Below are positions 35,237-43,346 of a DNA stretch of 64,000 nt, in pieces; position 1 is the stretch's first letter, and every line of letters starts with the position of its first letter. This DNA is from Gordonia desulfuricans NBRC 100010 (GTDB taxonomy: Bacteria; Actinomycetota; Actinomycetes; Mycobacteriales; Mycobacteriaceae). A program made the position numbers and the translations under genes. Location: NCBI RefSeq assembly GCF_001485495.1, contig NZ_BCNF01000022.1, forward strand, positions 1 to 64,000, given 5' to 3'. The notes below the pieces were generated by a model, which was given only the letters and a program-made list of their open reading frames with translations, was not told the DNA's origin and did no database searches.

Positions 35237-36088
35237 ATGTCTGTTGAATCCCGGTCGCCGAGCCCGGACGGCAACGGCGAGACATCAGCAATGCTCAAGA
35301 TCGGCCAGGTCGCTCAACTGGTCGGTGTCTCGCCGTCGCGTATTCGGCTGTGGGAAAGCGAGAGACTGATCAGCCCTCACCGGACGCCCACCGGGCAGCG
35401 ACTTTTCACTGTCGCCGACGTGCGTCGCCTCGAACGCATCCGACGTCTCTTCGACTCGAAGTCGATGACAGCGGTAGGTGTCCGTCAGGCATTGGGAGCC
35501 GATCCCGATCATCCAGCAGAACCAGCCGATTCCGACAACGATGCGAACCCGGTACTCGGCGCCCGGGCCAAGGCGCTGCGGCAGCGTCAGCACATGAGCC
35601 TGCGTGAACTCTCACGTGAGATCGGGATGAGCCCATCAGCGCTCAGTTCCTTCGAACGAGGCCAGAGTAAGCCGAGCATCGGACGAATCACCCAGATCGC
35701 GCACGCTCTGGGAACAACGACCCCGGACCTCCTCGGCGTTCCTGCCGCCGAGGAGAGCGCGGTGGTACGGGCCGATTGCCGCAAGCGACTACCACTTGGG
35801 GCCGAAGGCGTCATCATCGAGAATCTCTACGAGTCCTCGACGGTACTCCAATCCCAAATGGTCACGGTACGACCAGGGTTCGGTAGCGGCGAGCCGATGA
35901 CCCATGCAGGTGAAGAGTTCCTGACTGTCATCGAGGGCGAGATCGAGCTGACGCTCGACGGAGTCGAGACCATCGAACTCCGTACCGGCGACTCGATGAC
36001 CTTCACCAGCACTCGGCCTCACAGCTACTTCAATCGAAGCCCGACGACGGCCCGCATAGTGTGGGTGAACACTCCACCCACTTTCTGA
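35237..36088 (+). CDS. MerR-XRE-cupin fusion regulator
   Basis: A 283-residue regulator with three recognisable modules: a MerR-type HTH (LKIGQVAQLVGVSPSRIRLWESERL, about 20-90), an XRE/Cro HTH (LRQRQHMSLRELSREIGMSPSALSSFERGQ, about 115-170) and a C-terminal cupin (VRPGFGSGEPMTHAGEEFLTVIEGEIEL; RTGDSMTF; PHSYFN, about 200-280). XRE-cupin regulators are common; the extra MerR head is not. The cupin presumably senses an intermediate of the island. ATG 35237 is used; ATG 35291 (MLKIGQV) is a credible shorter start and would enlarge the divergent gap to 90 bp. Confidence 0.8.
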   Translation: MSVESRSPSPDGNGETSAMLKIGQVAQLVGVSPSRIRLWESERLISPHRTPTGQRLFTVADVRRLERIRRLFDSKSMTAVGVRQALGADPDHPAEPADSDNDANPVLGARAKALRQRQHMSLRELSREIGMSPSALSSFERGQSKPSIGRITQIAHALGTTTPDLLGVPAAEESAVVRADCRKRLPLGAEGVIIENLYESSTVLQSQMVTVRPGFGSGEPMTHAGEEFLTVIEGEIELTLDGVETIELRTGDSMTFTSTRPHSYFNRSPTTARIVWVNTPPTF

Positions 36089-36140
36089 TGTCGTCCACCG
36101 TGTCGTCGGGCGATCCTCTGCCTGCGACCAGGTCCCACGG

Positions 36141-36911
36141 TCAATCAATCACCGCGACAGCGCGGATCGGCGATCCGGTGCCTCCGACGAGGTTCAGGGG
36201 TAGGCCAAAATAGTCGAAGCGCTTGTTGATCAGCTGCCCCAGATTGGTCAGATGTTCCGTGTTGACAATTCCATACTTCTTACACACCATATGACCGGAA
36301 AAAGTGTTGTCGAGACTGTTGTCGATCGCATTACAGTCCGTACCGATATTCACCACCCCCTTCTGCGCGAGGTATTCCGCACCCTCCCAAGAGAATCCCG
36401 GATTCTCATCGATGTACTTACGCTGCGGAAACCAGCGGTCACCGTAGTCAAACCAGGCAAGAACAATGTCCCCCGGGCGAATCTCTTGCCCGGCTTCGGC
36501 AAGCTTGTCTTCTGCGCGCTTGATGGCGGCGACATCCGCATACCCGAGGTGATCGTCGTCAGGACTCTGGAACTGAACATGTGACAGATCCAAGCAAACC
36601 GCCGAACCGTAGTAGTAACTCAACGGCGTGTTGTCGATCGTGCATCCGGCGGGGTCGTACTCGATCGTGGCATCGGTATGGGTTCCGGCATGCTCACTGA
36701 TGACCAGATTCCGAGCATAGAATCCGTCCGCCGTACCGTACATTTCCTTGAACTGCTCGTGAGTCTGGTTGACCGGAGTGAAGGTGCGTTGATGGCCGAA
36801 CCACATCGGCATCCCTTCATAGATCGGTCGGGTGAGATCCACAATCGTCGGTCTCCCATCGAGGAGTTGCGCCCCCAGCGCGGGAACCTGACTGCGTTCG
36901 GTGGTGGTCAT
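36141..36911 (-). CDS. Cyclase-family metal-dependent hydrolase (kynurenine-formamidase / isatin-hydrolase type)
   Basis: A 256-residue hydrolase with the family motif HAGTHTDA (HXGTHXDXP, here Ala in place of Pro) near residue 74, which binds Mn or Zn, and a second conserved stretch IGTDCNAIDN. Members open formamides, lactams or isatin-type rings. As the last gene of the NCS1-RidA-monooxygenase-reductase operon it would hydrolyse a ring amide or lactam made by the oxygenase. Its start overlaps the reductase stop (ATGA). Codon use is clearly less GC-biased than in flanking regions. Confidence 0.82.
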   Translation of the reverse strand: MTTTERSQVPALGAQLLDGRPTIVDLTRPIYEGMPMWFGHQRTFTPVNQTHEQFKEMYGTADGFYARNLVISEHAGTHTDATIEYDPAGCTIDNTPLSYYYGSAVCLDLSHVQFQSPDDDHLGYADVAAIKRAEDKLAEAGQEIRPGDIVLAWFDYGDRWFPQRKYIDENPGFSWEGAEYLAQKGVVNIGTDCNAIDNSLDNTFSGHMVCKKYGIVNTEHLTNLGQLINKRFDYFGLPLNLVGGTGSPIRAVAVID

Positions 36912-37492
36912 GTGAGGTTACCTTTCGAATGAGCGGCAGTGAATGAACCGAATGTGCTGTCGTAGAAGGTCAACGGTCCGACCCCGGTGGCCCCCGCGCC
37001 GATCCGGGCGGTGATCACGTCGGCGATGACGAGCAGGTGATCTATCGCCTCCACGATGTAGGCCACGCGACACTCGAGGTTGTAGAGCGCTTGCGCGATC
37101 ACCGGCACGCCCAACTCTGCGCTCGGTCGATCGAGCTGTTCGTCCGGAATGAACTTCGGTTGCCCAGGAGCGGCGAGCGACCTGGCAAGCGCCTCGTCCT
37201 CCGCAGACAGGATCGCGACCCCGAACTTCTCCTGCTCGACGATGAATTGCGCAGTCGCAGTGTTCTTCCCAACAGACAAAGAGATTCTTGCCGGATCAGC
37301 GGAAAAGGACGACACCGAGCTGAGCGTGACTCCCCATGGGCGCCCGTCGGTCAACGTTGTCACCACCACGACCCCACAGGCGAGCTTGCGCATCGATGCG
37401 CGGAAATCCTCGGCGGCCACAGAATCGGAGACCGGCCCGGTCCCCTGCCACAAGAGCGCATTTCGCTTGTCGGGGACCATCTGGGTCATCAC
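36908..37492 (-). CDS. Flavin reductase of a two-component monooxygenase
   Basis: A 194-residue flavin reductase-like protein (FRASMRKLACGVVVVTTL; GVTLSSVSSFSADPARISLSV) that should supply reduced flavin to the HpaB-type oxygenase encoded immediately upstream. Both of its ends overlap neighbours by ATGA, so its synthesis is tied to the oxygenase. It resembles RutF- and HpaC-type proteins. Confidence 0.87.
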   Translation of the reverse strand: MMTQMVPDKRNALLWQGTGPVSDSVAAEDFRASMRKLACGVVVVTTLTDGRPWGVTLSSVSSFSADPARISLSVGKNTATAQFIVEQEKFGVAILSAEDEALARSLAAPGQPKFIPDEQLDRPSAELGVPVIAQALYNLECRVAYIVEAIDHLLVIADVITARIGAGATGVGPLTFYDSTFGSFTAAHSKGNLT

Positions 37493-39000
37493 TCGATCCC
37501 CACGTAGTCACGGACACGTCGAGCAGCGGCCGATCGGTCGGTCTTCGAGTAGACGAGTTGCCGTACGAAGGCCGGCGGTGTGGCATTGACGTTCTCGAAG
37601 AGACCGACACGTCCGGCATGCGCCCCCGCCACCAAGTCCCAGACGAAGTTGAAGAAGGTGTTCTTGTCTCGGGCGCTGACTCCGGTTCCTGGGAAGAACT
37701 CGGCCATTCGATCACCGAATTCTGGGTGATCCCATACCTTCTCGGGCCATCGCGCGATCAATGCCTGACCACACAGGTCACGCAGTTGATAGGTGATCCG
37801 CGGGTAGTTCTCGATGGAGTACAGGCGCCCGGCCGTGGTCAGTTCAGGGTTCGGCACCTGCAACCCACACCATTCGACCGACTCGTGGATGGTGGCAAGC
37901 GAGTAGGCCTTCAGTGTCTGCGCGTAGAGGGTGATATCTGCGACAGCCGCCTGGACACCGGGGATCTTGTCCGTACCCAGGATCTCCGTGATCACCTGCG
38001 CGACACCGGTGAACATCTCCGCACGGAAAGCCAACCGGGTCATCACAGACCAGAGCGAGTAGGCGCAGGACTCATAGTACAACGTCAACAGATCAAGGTT
38101 GTACTTGCTGAAGACGTACTCCCGCGGGATGAAGACGTTGTCGAAGATGATGGTCTGGTCGAGCTCCTCCCCGGCATGATCGAGCGGATGGTCACTGCGT
38201 GGAGCGTTCATCTTGGCGGTCGGCTCTCGCAGGATCAGGGTCAGACCAGGAGAGTTGACCGGAATCGCTGCCCAGATCGCCGCCTCCGGTCCGACGCCTC
38301 CGCCGAGTGTCGTCGACAGCGTGAAGAAGTGTGCCAGCGACCCAATGCTGCCGGCGACCTTCGCTCCCGAGACCACGATGCCATCGGGTCGATCCTCGAC
38401 GATTCGCAGCTGAGACGGGCGTTTGTCTCGAGGAATCCTCTTGTCCGACTGAGGATCGGCGATCAAGTCCGTGCTCAGGAGATTGTGGTCTCCGGATAGA
38501 TCCACGAAATCACGGACATGTTGGGCGAACTCGGGGTTCTCGGCCTCGATACGATCGATGGTGGACAGGAATCCCAATGCCATCATTGCGCCATAGTCAT
38601 TGGGTCGACCGTACATTCCCATGGTCTGACCGGTGATGAACCGAGTGGCCTCACGCTTGGCCATCAGATCCTCACGGGTGCGTGGGACCTGCCAGCCGAT
38701 GGCACGTCGGCCACCGTCCTCGCCGACATATGTGAGCACATCCCGCGTGGCGGGATCGAACTGGGCGTCTTGGATGGCGGCGAGGGTGTTGACCGCGCGC
38801 AGGTCGGGATGCGTGGTCACATCAGCGATGTCCTCGCCCTGAGAGCTGATGACACGACGTCCGTCGCGCAGAGATGCCTTGTAGGCGTCCCCGGAGAGCA
38901 GGTGACCGCCGGTCGCGTTCAGTTGTTCGGTCACCTTGTGGATGCGGAGCCGGTGCGCAGCGGCATCGTCAAGGGCCATAGAGGTGGTACTGATTGTCAT
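37489..39000 (-). CDS. HpaB-type FADH2-dependent monooxygenase
   Basis: A 503-residue oxygenase of the 4-hydroxyphenylacetate 3-hydroxylase family. Typical regions are SLRDGRRVISSQGEDIADVTTHP at the N-terminus, FITGQTMGMYGRPNDYG, DHNLLSTDLIADPQSDK and the C-terminal FFPGTGVSARDKNTFFNFVWDLVAG. Members hydroxylate phenols, nitrophenols, pyrrole carboxylates or indole. Its partners here (RidA, NCS1 permease, cyclase-type hydrolase) point to a nitrogen-containing ring rather than a simple phenol. GAGGCAGATC precedes ATG 39000. Confidence 0.85.
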   Translation of the reverse strand: MTISTTSMALDDAAAHRLRIHKVTEQLNATGGHLLSGDAYKASLRDGRRVISSQGEDIADVTTHPDLRAVNTLAAIQDAQFDPATRDVLTYVGEDGGRRAIGWQVPRTREDLMAKREATRFITGQTMGMYGRPNDYGAMMALGFLSTIDRIEAENPEFAQHVRDFVDLSGDHNLLSTDLIADPQSDKRIPRDKRPSQLRIVEDRPDGIVVSGAKVAGSIGSLAHFFTLSTTLGGGVGPEAAIWAAIPVNSPGLTLILREPTAKMNAPRSDHPLDHAGEELDQTIIFDNVFIPREYVFSKYNLDLLTLYYESCAYSLWSVMTRLAFRAEMFTGVAQVITEILGTDKIPGVQAAVADITLYAQTLKAYSLATIHESVEWCGLQVPNPELTTAGRLYSIENYPRITYQLRDLCGQALIARWPEKVWDHPEFGDRMAEFFPGTGVSARDKNTFFNFVWDLVAGAHAGRVGLFENVNATPPAFVRQLVYSKTDRSAAARRVRDYVGIE

Positions 39001-39008
39001 GATCTGCC

Positions 39009-39500
39009 TCAGCTTTCGGTATCAGGAGTGGTTCGGGTGATGACGGCGATGGCTTCCACCTCGATCAGGAAGCCGTCGTACATGAGCCCGGCGACGCGGA
39101 CTCCGGTCCCCGCAGGACCGTCGTCCGGGAGATACTCCATCCGAACGCGCGTCATGGTCTCCCAGTTCTGCTGAACCTCGTCGCCGGAACCCTCGAAGCA
39201 GTAGTAGGTGTTGAGTTTGATGACGTCGCTCCAGGTCGCCCCGGCCTCGGTGAGAATGGAGGTGAGTGACTCGAACACATTTCGGGTCTGTACCTCGATG
39301 TCCCCCTCACCGACGACGTTTCCGTGCATGTCGGCCGATAGCTGGCCTCCGGTGACAACGAGATTTCCCACTCGCCACCCCTGCGCGAACGGTGTGGGGA
39401 TATGGTGCGTCCACGTGCTGTTCATCAAACGCTGGCGGTCGGCTCCGTCCCCGATGATGTGATCGAGCGCCGGGGAATCGGTGGCGGGTGTGATCTGCAT
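39009..39500 (-). CDS. RidA/YjgF/RutC-family deaminase
   Basis: A 163-residue RidA-fold protein (GWRVGNLVVTGGQLSAD; VFESLTSILTEAGATWSDVIKLNTYY; GVRVAGLMYDGFLIEVEAIAV). RidA proteins hydrolyse enamines/imines such as 2-aminoacrylate; RutC acts on 3-aminoacrylate in pyrimidine breakdown. It is longer than the typical 130 residues because of about 30 N-terminal residues. AAGGAGAACC stands before ATG 39500. Placement between permease and oxygenase suggests it removes an aminoacrylate-like pathway product. Confidence 0.85.
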   Translation of the reverse strand: MQITPATDSPALDHIIGDGADRQRLMNSTWTHHIPTPFAQGWRVGNLVVTGGQLSADMHGNVVGEGDIEVQTRNVFESLTSILTEAGATWSDVIKLNTYYCFEGSGDEVQQNWETMTRVRMEYLPDDGPAGTGVRVAGLMYDGFLIEVEAIAVITRTTPDTES

Positions 39501-39513
39501 GATGGTTCTCCTT

Positions 39514-40917
39514 TCAGAAGACCGTGGAAGGTGATGCCACGGCCTCGACACGCGAGGTACTGCGGGCTCGAACGAGTGCCAGGTAGAGCGCGAAGCTGAC
39601 GATGGATCCGACAAGCCAGGAAATGTCGACACCATCCATTGCCGCCGAGATCCATCCCGTGTAGAACGCCCCCGACATGAAGGGCATCTGCACCACGAAC
39701 CCGACGACATATGTGACCAGCGCGGGGATGTTGTACTTTCCGTATCCGGCATTGGCATCACTGAAGGAGGCAACGTCGTAGTGCCCCTTCGAAATCAGGT
39801 AGTAGTCGACGAGGTTGACCACGCTCCACGGGATGAGCAGACACATCAGGAAGTGGATGAAGCTCGAGTAGTTGACCAAGAAGTTGTCCGCAAAGAACAG
39901 CGCGACGACAAAAGCGATACCCGCGGTGATCGTGGCGACGGTGTTACGTGCCGCCGCTCCGGGCGACCAGGTCGGACGGAATGTCTGAATGAAAGTCAAC
40001 GTGCACAAGGCCGGACCATAGAGATTGATGACGGCGGCGTCGATGGCGCCGAGGAACAACATCGCCAGTACGAACGCCGACACCGGGCCCGGCATGATGT
40101 CGACCAACTGTCCGATGGTTCCGTCTCCACCAGCAGCGGTGACCAGGAGTGCACCGAGCGCCATCATCGGAATCGCACCGAGAATCGAACCGAAGAAGGT
40201 GTAGCCGAATGCGGTGCGCGCGGGTGTCTCTTCAGGAAGATAGCGAGAGTAGTCCGATACATATGGGGCATAGGCGATCTGCCACACAGCTGCGATCGAG
40301 GCCATACCGACGAAGCCGATGAGGTCGAATGACTGGGCGACGGTGCCCGTCGTGTCCGAACCTGCCGCCCTGAGGACATAGACGGCGACGAGCGCGACGG
40401 CTATCGCGAAGAGCACCAGCAAGATTCGGTTGAGTCGGTGAATCAGTTCATATCCGAAGACCACCGCGACCAGGGCCACCACAGTCGTGATCACCAGGGC
40501 GAGTGTCGGATCGAGGCCAGGGGCGAGAGCAACCAACGTATCTCGGGCCAGAACGATGATCGAGGCCAGGAATCCCAGATACATGAGGATGACGACCACC
40601 AGGACCAAGAGGGAGCCGTACATCCCGAATTGTCCACGCGCCTGAATCATCTGAGGAACACCCAGTTTGGCCCCCTGCACCGAGTGAAGGGCCATGAAGA
40701 CGGCGCCGATGAGGTTACCGACGACGATGGCGACGATCGATGCTGCTGCGCCGAGTCCGAAAACCGTCGGCCCCAGGACGCCGGTGACCAGGGTCAGCGG
40801 CATGACCTGGACGCCGAACCAGACTGCGAACAGGTGGCGCGCACTGCCCGTGCGCTTGTCGGCCGGCACGGGCTGAATCGTCAGCTCCTCGATCAGCGGC
40901 GAGTTGGTTTGTGTCAT
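39514..40917 (-). CDS. NCS1-family nucleobase/heterocycle permease
   Basis: A 467-residue, twelve-segment transporter of the cytosine-purine-hydantoin (NCS1) family. TM1 contains LFAVWFGVQVMPLTLVTGVLG, TM3 follows VQGAKLGVPQMIQARGQFG, TM6 holds WQIAYAPYVSDYSRYLP and the late FIHFLMCLLIPWSVVNLVDYYL is standard for the group. It probably imports the ring compound by Na+ or H+ symport. GGAGATCCGT precedes ATG 40917. It is first in the five-gene operon, whose promoter has TAAGTT at 40966-40971. Confidence 0.87.
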   Translation of the reverse strand: MTQTNSPLIEELTIQPVPADKRTGSARHLFAVWFGVQVMPLTLVTGVLGPTVFGLGAAASIVAIVVGNLIGAVFMALHSVQGAKLGVPQMIQARGQFGMYGSLLVLVVVILMYLGFLASIIVLARDTLVALAPGLDPTLALVITTVVALVAVVFGYELIHRLNRILLVLFAIAVALVAVYVLRAAGSDTTGTVAQSFDLIGFVGMASIAAVWQIAYAPYVSDYSRYLPEETPARTAFGYTFFGSILGAIPMMALGALLVTAAGGDGTIGQLVDIMPGPVSAFVLAMLFLGAIDAAVINLYGPALCTLTFIQTFRPTWSPGAAARNTVATITAGIAFVVALFFADNFLVNYSSFIHFLMCLLIPWSVVNLVDYYLISKGHYDVASFSDANAGYGKYNIPALVTYVVGFVVQMPFMSGAFYTGWISAAMDGVDISWLVGSIVSFALYLALVRARSTSRVEAVASPSTVF

Positions 40918-40965
40918 ACGGATCTCCGGGGGTCGAGAGGGGAAGCATGAGGAAGTTGTACGGCA

Positions 40966-40999
40966 AACTTATCGCTGTGCGGTAAGAGTGCAATACCGC
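40966..40999 (-). promoter_or_regulatory. Promoter and operator of the NCS1 operon
   Basis: On the minus strand TAAGTT (40966-40971) is a -10 with TTGCAC about 16 nt further upstream. The -35 is embedded in an inverted repeat GCGGTA-9-TACCGC (40979-40999), a plausible site for the island's MerR-XRE-cupin regulator. The same region serves the divergent serine dehydratase gene. Confidence 0.5.
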
Positions 41000-41124
41000 G
41001 CCGTCTCTGTTTTCCGGAACGAAACATCCACGAAACATGCTGGTGCGGCCCGGGTTGCGACCCACGGCGCAGAGCAGGCACGATAGCGCCTGTGCGGAAT
41101 ACTTCAGTTAGTGCGGGAGAAACA

Positions 41125-42474
41125 GTGCCGTCATATGTGCCGATGAACCAGTTGTTCACAATCGGTATCGGTCCATCCAGCAGCCACACGGTGGGGCCGA
41201 TGCGTGCTGCTCGCGCCTTCACCCGAGACCCCCTGCTGCGGTCGTCGATACACCGAGTGAGTCGCATCCGGGTCAGACTCCTCGGCGCGCTCGGGGCGAC
41301 CGGAATCGGGCACGGCACACCCGACGCAGTCGTCGCAGGACTGCTTGGCTGGCAACCACATGATTGCGATCCACAGCGGGTTCACGGTCTCTGGCAGCCA
41401 TCGGACGCCAACCCGTTCATCACCATCGGCCGACGACGTGTCGCACTGAGTTCGCTGGATATCGTCCTCGCCCCGCAGGACCGGAGCGCCGCTCATCCCA
41501 ACGCAATGGAGGTGATCGCCCTCGACGGCGACGACATACCACTGGTGGCGCGCTGCTACCTCTCGACAGGTGGGGGCTTCATCGTCGAGACGGGCCGGGA
41601 ACCGGTTCAGCCCAGTCGAGTCCACATCGAGTACGCAAGCTTCGACGAACTGGTCGGCGTCTGCCGGCGCACAGGGTGGAGCATCGCCGAGGTGGTCAGG
41701 CGCAACGAGATCGGACTGGGCAATCGACCAGATCTCGATGCCGCTGCCATCTGGTCGGCGATGAGCGACTGCATCGCCAGAGGCAAGGAACGCCAGACCA
41801 ACTCGCTTCCTGGCGGTTTGGGACTACGGCGCCGTGCCCCAGATCTCGCCACTGCCCTGCAAGCGCGGGAGACCGGGACCGCAGCCGACCTGATCCGCAT
41901 CCAACTCTCCGCGCTGGCGGTCAACGAGGAGAATGCGGCCGGCAACCGCGTGGTGACGGCACCGACCAATGGTGCTGCAGGCATCCTGCCTGCAGTGATC
42001 GACCACTACACACGTACCGCAGGTGCATCACCCGAGGGCGTTGCCGAGATGTTGTTGACCGCCACGGCGATCGGCGGCATCGTCAAGACCGGTGCTTCGA
42101 TCTCCGGAGCCGAGGTGGGCTGCCAGGGTGAGGTGGGGACCGCCTGTGCGATGGCGGCCGGCGCCCTGTGCGCGGCAATGGGCGGGTCACCTCAGCAGGT
42201 GGGGGCCGCCGCCGAGATGGGCATCGAACACCACCTGGGGCTGACCTGCGATCCCGTTGGAGGGCTCGTTCAGATTCCCTGTATCGAGCGCAATGCGATC
42301 GCTGCGGTGACCGCCGTGCAGGCGGCCACGCTGAGCCTGTACGAGGGACCACGCCACCATCACGTATCCCTGGACACGGCAATCCGGACCATGGCCCAGG
42401 TCGGAGAAGACATGCATTCCAAGTACAAGGAGACCGCACTCGGTGGGCTCGCCGTGAACGTCCCGGTCTGTTGA
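41125..42474 (+). CDS. sdaA: L-serine dehydratase, iron-sulfur type
   Basis: A 449-residue single-chain serine deaminase that turns L-serine into pyruvate and ammonia through 2-aminoacrylate. The beta domain opens with [19 protein letters not shown], the alpha domain has [20 protein letters not shown], and the three [4Fe-4S] cysteines are in [15 protein letters not shown] and QIPCIER. GTG 41125 is preferred (GGGAGAAACA upstream, and the family normally begins close to this point); GTG 41092 would add 11 residues. It is divergent from the NCS1 operon, with RidA in that operon able to clear the 2-aminoacrylate it makes. Confidence 0.9.
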   Translation: MPSYVPMNQLFTIGIGPSSSHTVGPMRAARAFTRDPLLRSSIHRVSRIRVRLLGALGATGIGHGTPDAVVAGLLGWQPHDCDPQRVHGLWQPSDANPFITIGRRRVALSSLDIVLAPQDRSAAHPNAMEVIALDGDDIPLVARCYLSTGGGFIVETGREPVQPSRVHIEYASFDELVGVCRRTGWSIAEVVRRNEIGLGNRPDLDAAAIWSAMSDCIARGKERQTNSLPGGLGLRRRAPDLATALQARETGTAADLIRIQLSALAVNEENAAGNRVVTAPTNGAAGILPAVIDHYTRTAGASPEGVAEMLLTATAIGGIVKTGASISGAEVGCQGEVGTACAMAAGALCAAMGGSPQQVGAAAEMGIEHHLGLTCDPVGGLVQIPCIERNAIAAVTAVQAATLSLYEGPRHHHVSLDTAIRTMAQVGEDMHSKYKETALGGLAVNVPVC

Positions 42475-42590
42475 CAGCTGCAGTATTCGGAAATGTCGGC
42501 GGCGATCAACCCGAATCTCGAACCGCCCAGGGCCGACCTTGGTGCACTGCTCCAGCCCCCCAAGTATTTTGGGACTCACATGAGAAGCAC

Positions 42591-42596
42591 TAGGCT
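42591..42596 (+). promoter_or_regulatory. -10 box of the histidine-phosphatase-like gene
   Basis: TAGGCT ends 6 nt before ATG 42603; TTGGGA about 16 nt upstream is a fair -35. The transcript should be leaderless. Confidence 0.6.
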
Positions 42597-42602
42597 GCAG
42601 TC

Positions 42603-43304
42603 ATGGGTGTGATCTATCTCGTCCGGCACGGTCAGGCCGATCCCAAGGCGTACGGCATCGTCGATGCCGCATCGCAGAGCGCGTCCGGTGAGATCGGCGG
42701 CCTCACGCCCACCGGGGTGCTGCAGGCCAAGCTGACCGGGCAGTTGCTCGCCGCCCGGACCGGGGAGATCACCTCGGCGTTCTGCGGCGATCTCCCGCGT
42801 CAGCGCGACACGCTCGCCGGAGTCCTGTCGGCCTTCGACTCCACACCGGCACCCCTGATCGACCCGCGGTGGAACGAGTACGCCCTGCCCGCGCTCGTCG
42901 GTGAGGCCAGCGCCGCCGAGTACGCCGACGGCCGCAACTATCAGCAGCGTCTCGATGCCGCACTCGGGGCGTGGATCGACCTCGACGACACCGTGCCGAC
43001 CGCGGGCAGCGGCGGCGAGAGCTACGCGGGATTCCGCGACCGGGTGGGCGCGGCCGCGCAGACCGCCACCGAGCAGGCCGGCAGTGGTCAGACGGTGCTG
43101 GTGGTGTCGTCGGCGGGCGTGATCAGTCAGTGGATCGCCGCCCTGTGGGACGTTCCCGGACGGCAGTGGCCCGCGGTGTCACGCGCGATGGTCAACGCCT
43201 CGGTCACCAAGCTGATCGTCGGACGTCGTGGGGTGTCGGTGGTGTCGTTCAACGAGCACGCCCACCTCGACGACCGCGAGGGCGGTGTCGCCACTTTCCG
43301 GTGA
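42603..43304 (+). CDS. Histidine-phosphatase-family protein lacking the second catalytic His
   Basis: A 233-residue phosphoglycerate-mutase-fold protein. The phosphate-accepting His is present in LVRHGQA near residue 8, and GDLPRQRDT supplies the usual Arg. The second catalytic His, normally in a VxSHGGVI motif, is replaced: the sequence reads VVSSAGVI. Activity may be reduced, altered or absent. It is convergent with the kinase/acyl-CoA-dehydrogenase operon 42 bp away and may be linked to it by conservation, which I could not check. Confidence 0.75.
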   Translation: MGVIYLVRHGQADPKAYGIVDAASQSASGEIGGLTPTGVLQAKLTGQLLAARTGEITSAFCGDLPRQRDTLAGVLSAFDSTPAPLIDPRWNEYALPALVGEASAAEYADGRNYQQRLDAALGAWIDLDDTVPTAGSGGESYAGFRDRVGAAAQTATEQAGSGQTVLVVSSAGVISQWIAALWDVPGRQWPAVSRAMVNASVTKLIVGRRGVSVVSFNEHAHLDDREGGVATFR

Positions 43305-43346
43305 CGGCAACACGCCCTCGCGATGATCTCGTGGGATTGCGGCCGG

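Noticed and set aside
33414-42474. Integrative element or prophage
   Set aside because: Despite lower GC there is no integrase, transposase, phage gene, att-like direct repeat or tRNA at either edge.
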